A stretch of 64,000 nucleotides of DNA from contig CM055314.2 in assembly GCA_029255685.2 (NCBI GenBank), forward strand, positions 69,700,815 to 69,764,814, written 5' to 3'. Below the pieces are notes generated by a model. The model worked only from the letters and a program-made list of their open reading frames with translations. It did not search any database and had not been told where the DNA came from. Origin of the DNA: Silene conica. Its lineage: Eukaryota > Streptophyta > Magnoliopsida > Caryophyllales > Caryophyllaceae. Below are positions 61,201 through 64,000 of the stretch, piece after piece (the stretch's first letter is position 1; each line of letters opens with the position of its first letter). Both the position numbers and the translations under genes were made by a program.

Positions 61201-62736
61201 TGACACGCCCAAAACGTCGCAATTAAAGACGCGCAAATTATCAATTTATATACCACAAAACATGTTAATTATTCTAATTATAAAACGAGTATAGCAACAA
61301 GTAAAGGGGTCGAACCCAAGAGAAGGAGGGTTTTGTTAATGGTTTCTAAAGATGTAAATAGAGCAATTAAGACTAACTAATGACAAGAATGTAAAATGGG
61401 GGTTTTGGGGTTGATTGAGAATGCAAACAAAAGCAAACAACATTCAAATAAGAGTGAGTAACAAGTAACCAAACAAACAAGTATTATGATGAAGATTATC
61501 AAGTTTAAGAAATACTTAACCCAACTCGATAAAGTGAGACACTTTAGCTAATAAAACCTCTTAATCAATCCTTAGACTAGAATTATTGTCCTATTAGTGA
61601 GATAGAATCTCCATATTCCCTTAATAGAGGCCAACAACAAGGAAATCACACTTAGCAATTGACCCAACTCATTAATTTCTCCTAGTGGAAATCACACACA
61701 TAGGATAGATAACAAGAAGATAAAGCAATAGGAATCTAATAGGTGCAATTGCTCACAAGGAAATCACACTTAATGAGTAATCACAAATTAATCTCTCTAA
61801 TGTCAATTAAATCAAGAAGAAATCACATTCATTAATCCAATGACAAGTTGTTGCAAAATGGGATTACAAGGAAACACACTTAATAAACCCAACAACAATA
61901 AATTAAGGAAATTGGTGAGATTTAAACAACAAGGAAATCACACTTAGTTGTCTTAATCAAACAAAATTCCAAAATCATAACAATAAATCCAAGAGATTAA
62001 TAACAATAACAAAAACCAAGGAAAGATTAGAGTATCTTACAACCAAAGATTACACCTTTGAGTTGGATTAAGAGAAGAGATTAACTCTCCATTCAAGATC
62101 TAAAACCCAATTAAAAAGATAATATAAGATGATAAGGGATGTAATGAGATGAGATGAAAACCTAATGTAATCACCTCCTTATAGCCTAAACCTAATTGGG
62201 GATAATGGGCCTCCAAACACAAGCTAGAAGCAATTTGGCGAAACAGGGCAGCAGTGAATTGGCACGGTGCCATTTTTGAAATGAGAAAACCGCACGGTGC
62301 GGTTTTGCTACTGGACAGCAATTTTCCAAAAGCCATATCTCCCACGATACTTGGCCAAATCAGGCGTGTGACCTATCGTTGGAAAGCTAAGAACATAAGC
62401 TTTCACCTCCACTTCGCCTTGCATCGATTGAAGCTCTAGAACTCGAGATATACCCATTTGAAGTTGATCCTTATGCAACCGCAACTTCAATTCTTCAATT
62501 GCTTCATACTTCCAATTCCTCATGTCTTAGGTAGTTTTCTTTCATGCTTGTAGATGTTTTGCACCATGCTAACTTCAAGACATGCCCTTGCTTCCGATAA
62601 TTGCACAAAATTCCATTACTAACCCCGACACTTGGAAATCGGCAATAATGACGTAAATCATGTAAAACCGCATCCCAATGTCACTTTATTGTACTTAAAA
62701 AAATGCTAAATAGATAGTAGAAATACGAGCTCATCA
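61201..62736. mobile_element. Solo LTR (1536 bp)
   Basis: The plus strand begins TGACACGCCCAAAACG and ends CGAGCTCATCA. Target duplication GTGGA lies at 61196-61200 and 62737-62741. No internal region or second LTR is present, so it was left by LTR-LTR recombination. From style (TGATGAGCTCG as a 5' start) the sense strand is probably minus, but that is inferred. It contains six GGAAATCACACTTA-like repeats between 61637 and 61950 and a palindrome AAAACCGCA / TGCGGTTTT at 62286-62306. Confidence 0.9.
62327..62515. other. Cross-family conserved LTR module (solo LTR copy)
   Basis: Similar to 44413-44600 over about 190 bp. The minus-strand frame reads GEVEVKAYVLSFPTIGHTP. Confidence 0.75.
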
Positions 62737-62984
62737 GTGGAACAACCAAGGCATTTGTGAGAGTTTTTAATCTAATTTCCCATGTTATAATATTAGTATC
62801 ATGTATTGTTGTTGATACATACACACCACTCCGGTGCTGGAGTTTGTTTGGCAATGGATATGTTTCAAATGATAGGTTTTTTTTTTATATTTTGGTCCTA
62901 GCCATATCCAAGATGATTTGTGTTGTTTGTTTTTGTAATGGTTATTGTTATTAAAAGATAGATTTCTGTTTTTTCTAATCTCAG

Positions 62985-63076
62985 CTACCATTTTGAGACG
63001 TAAGTTACTAGATGTGCTTGTGAAATGTGAATATGTTGCCTATGTTGAGGGAGTCATCCTAGTATCAAAGGAGATG
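62985..63076 (+). pseudogene. Possible exon, family unknown
   Basis: After TTTTCTAATCTCAG one frame reads TILRRKLLDVLVKCEYVAYV then EGVILVSKEM up to a GTATGT donor. The borders are good and the frame is open, but no neighbouring exon fits clearly. Confidence 0.35.
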
Positions 63077-63088
63077 GTATGTCAGGTA

Positions 63089-63152
63089 ATTTAGAGAGCA
63101 TTATAATTTATTAATGCGTATTTTAGAGAGCATTATAATTTATTAATGCGTA
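63089..63152. repeat. ~32-bp tandem duplication
   Basis: TTTAGAGAGCATTATAATTT plus ATTAATGCGTAT occurs twice head to tail. Confidence 0.85.
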
Positions 63153-64000
63153 TTCATGCACAAAATAAATCTCTTTTGCTCTTTTTCGTTCTACACCAAT
63201 GTGATTTTAGCTCCAAAAGACATCCAGTTCCACCCTAGAATGCACAGAGAATGTCAATCAAAAGTCAATCAAAAAAAACATTGGCATATTATTGTGATTT
63301 AATTCGTTCAATTGAAGTTAGCCGTTATTTATTTGAGCTATTTAGCGTTTGTTTATCTTGTGATTATAGTTATCTTCTTCAAATTTAGGACATTTCAAGC
63401 AATTTAATGTGTTTTAGGATGATTATGTATTTATAAAGTACCAAAATGTGATGAAAATTTGATGGAATGAGGGCTATTGACAATTGTTTCATGTATGGTT
63501 ACCCAATTTGCACGTATTTTGTGTTCGTATTACAATGTATTGCGATAGTTGATTAAGTCTATCATATTACGGTATGGAGAATTGCGAACAGTGGTCGAGT
63601 TTGTTCTTATTTCCTTTTCCCTAATATCACCTTACATTGGTCGAGTTTGATGTTAGGCTCTTTTCAGCGATGAGTATTGGTGTCAAGCTCTGTTCATATT
63701 TGATCGAGTTCTTTGTTTTCCTATGTCTACCTTCAAGAGCTCGAGCAACCTTGGTTTCTGCCTTTCTTACTATAGACAGGTCTAAAACTTTAAGGTCCCA
63801 GCTGAGTGTATGAATTTTATTGTTTGGGTTGTTGGACTTCAGTATTGGAAGGACTCAATATAGGCGATCAACTTCATATTCCGAATAATAGAAAATAAAA
63901 AATTTGTGTGATTTCTTTTTCTTGGTGGATAGATTGGGTACCATATGCTTCCACATTGTAGGCTTGGTGCTTAATTAAGTCACAATCCTTTACTTCGATG

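Larger units (their letters stand above)
62742..64000. other. No confirmed gene
   Basis: AT-rich. Apart from a possible exon at 62985-63076 and a short tandem duplication at 63089-63152, nothing is recognised. Confidence 0.4.

Noticed and set aside
60822-61256. 144-codon minus-strand frame
   Set aside because: It starts inside the solo LTR and crosses its boundary, so it cannot be an original gene.
63212-63256. APKDIQFHPRMHREC, reminiscent of the histone H3 block around PKDIQ
   Set aside because: The match is only a few residues, with no flanking H3 sequence. Probably chance.

Overview
The window is plant nuclear DNA from a eudicot. The evidence is spliced coding exons with GT/AG borders, plant Ty3/Gypsy elements primed by initiator tRNA-Met, CACTA, Helitron and PIF/Harbinger-like ends, plant LINE remnants, and fragments of NRPB3, PPR, SMG7-like and DUF3615-type genes. 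Word usage hints at Caryophyllales, but I cannot prove that. It is a gene-poor, transposon-rich interval. One short spliced gene looks intact; the other host-gene pieces are fragments.

Layout. 1-4496: the 3' tip of an RNA polymerase II subunit 3 gene (NRPB3), a PPR pseudogene and a truncated Ty3/Gypsy element with target duplication ACTAG. 4497-15879: an SMG7-like gene fragment, a tRNA-derived sequence, a LINE remnant, a small MITE, a Helitron 3' end, and a six-exon minus-strand gene that reads as 246 aa without a stop (12849-14711). 15880-19638: a complete non-autonomous CACTA element carrying a LINE piece and an actin exon. 20569-25522: a PIF-like end, microsatellites and a 4.2-kb TIR element built largely of ACAATAAC-type repeats. 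26114-29690: three coiled-coil exons and the last NRPB3 exon.

29653-42893 repeats the left end of the window: the same flank, the same Gypsy insertion and the same target duplication. Here the element has grown into a tandem array of four LTR-plus-internal units and a fifth, broken LTR. The array ends in a scarred junction with a LINE. That LINE is split by a very young 9.3-kb non-coding LTR element of LARD type (43165-52463; two 2975-bp LTRs, one difference noticed). 54163-57263 is a PIF/Harbinger-like element with TTA target duplication, holding a LINE 3' end and an LTR fragment. 58030-60865 is a Helitron. 61201-62736 is a solo LTR with target duplication GTGGA.

The observation I rate highest lies inside the LARD LTRs: a run of short palindromes in which the centre (GGTTAT) stays constant while both arms change together and stay complementary. 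A second palindrome class with a different conserved core occurs just downstream. It recurs, with wholly different but still complementary arms, in the unrelated-looking LTR fragment at 55371-56251. This is either a repeated structured RNA/DNA module or the footprint of hairpin-templated correction. The best evidence for recent genome activity is the segmental duplication with its array, the filler-DNA junction and the near-identical LARD LTRs.
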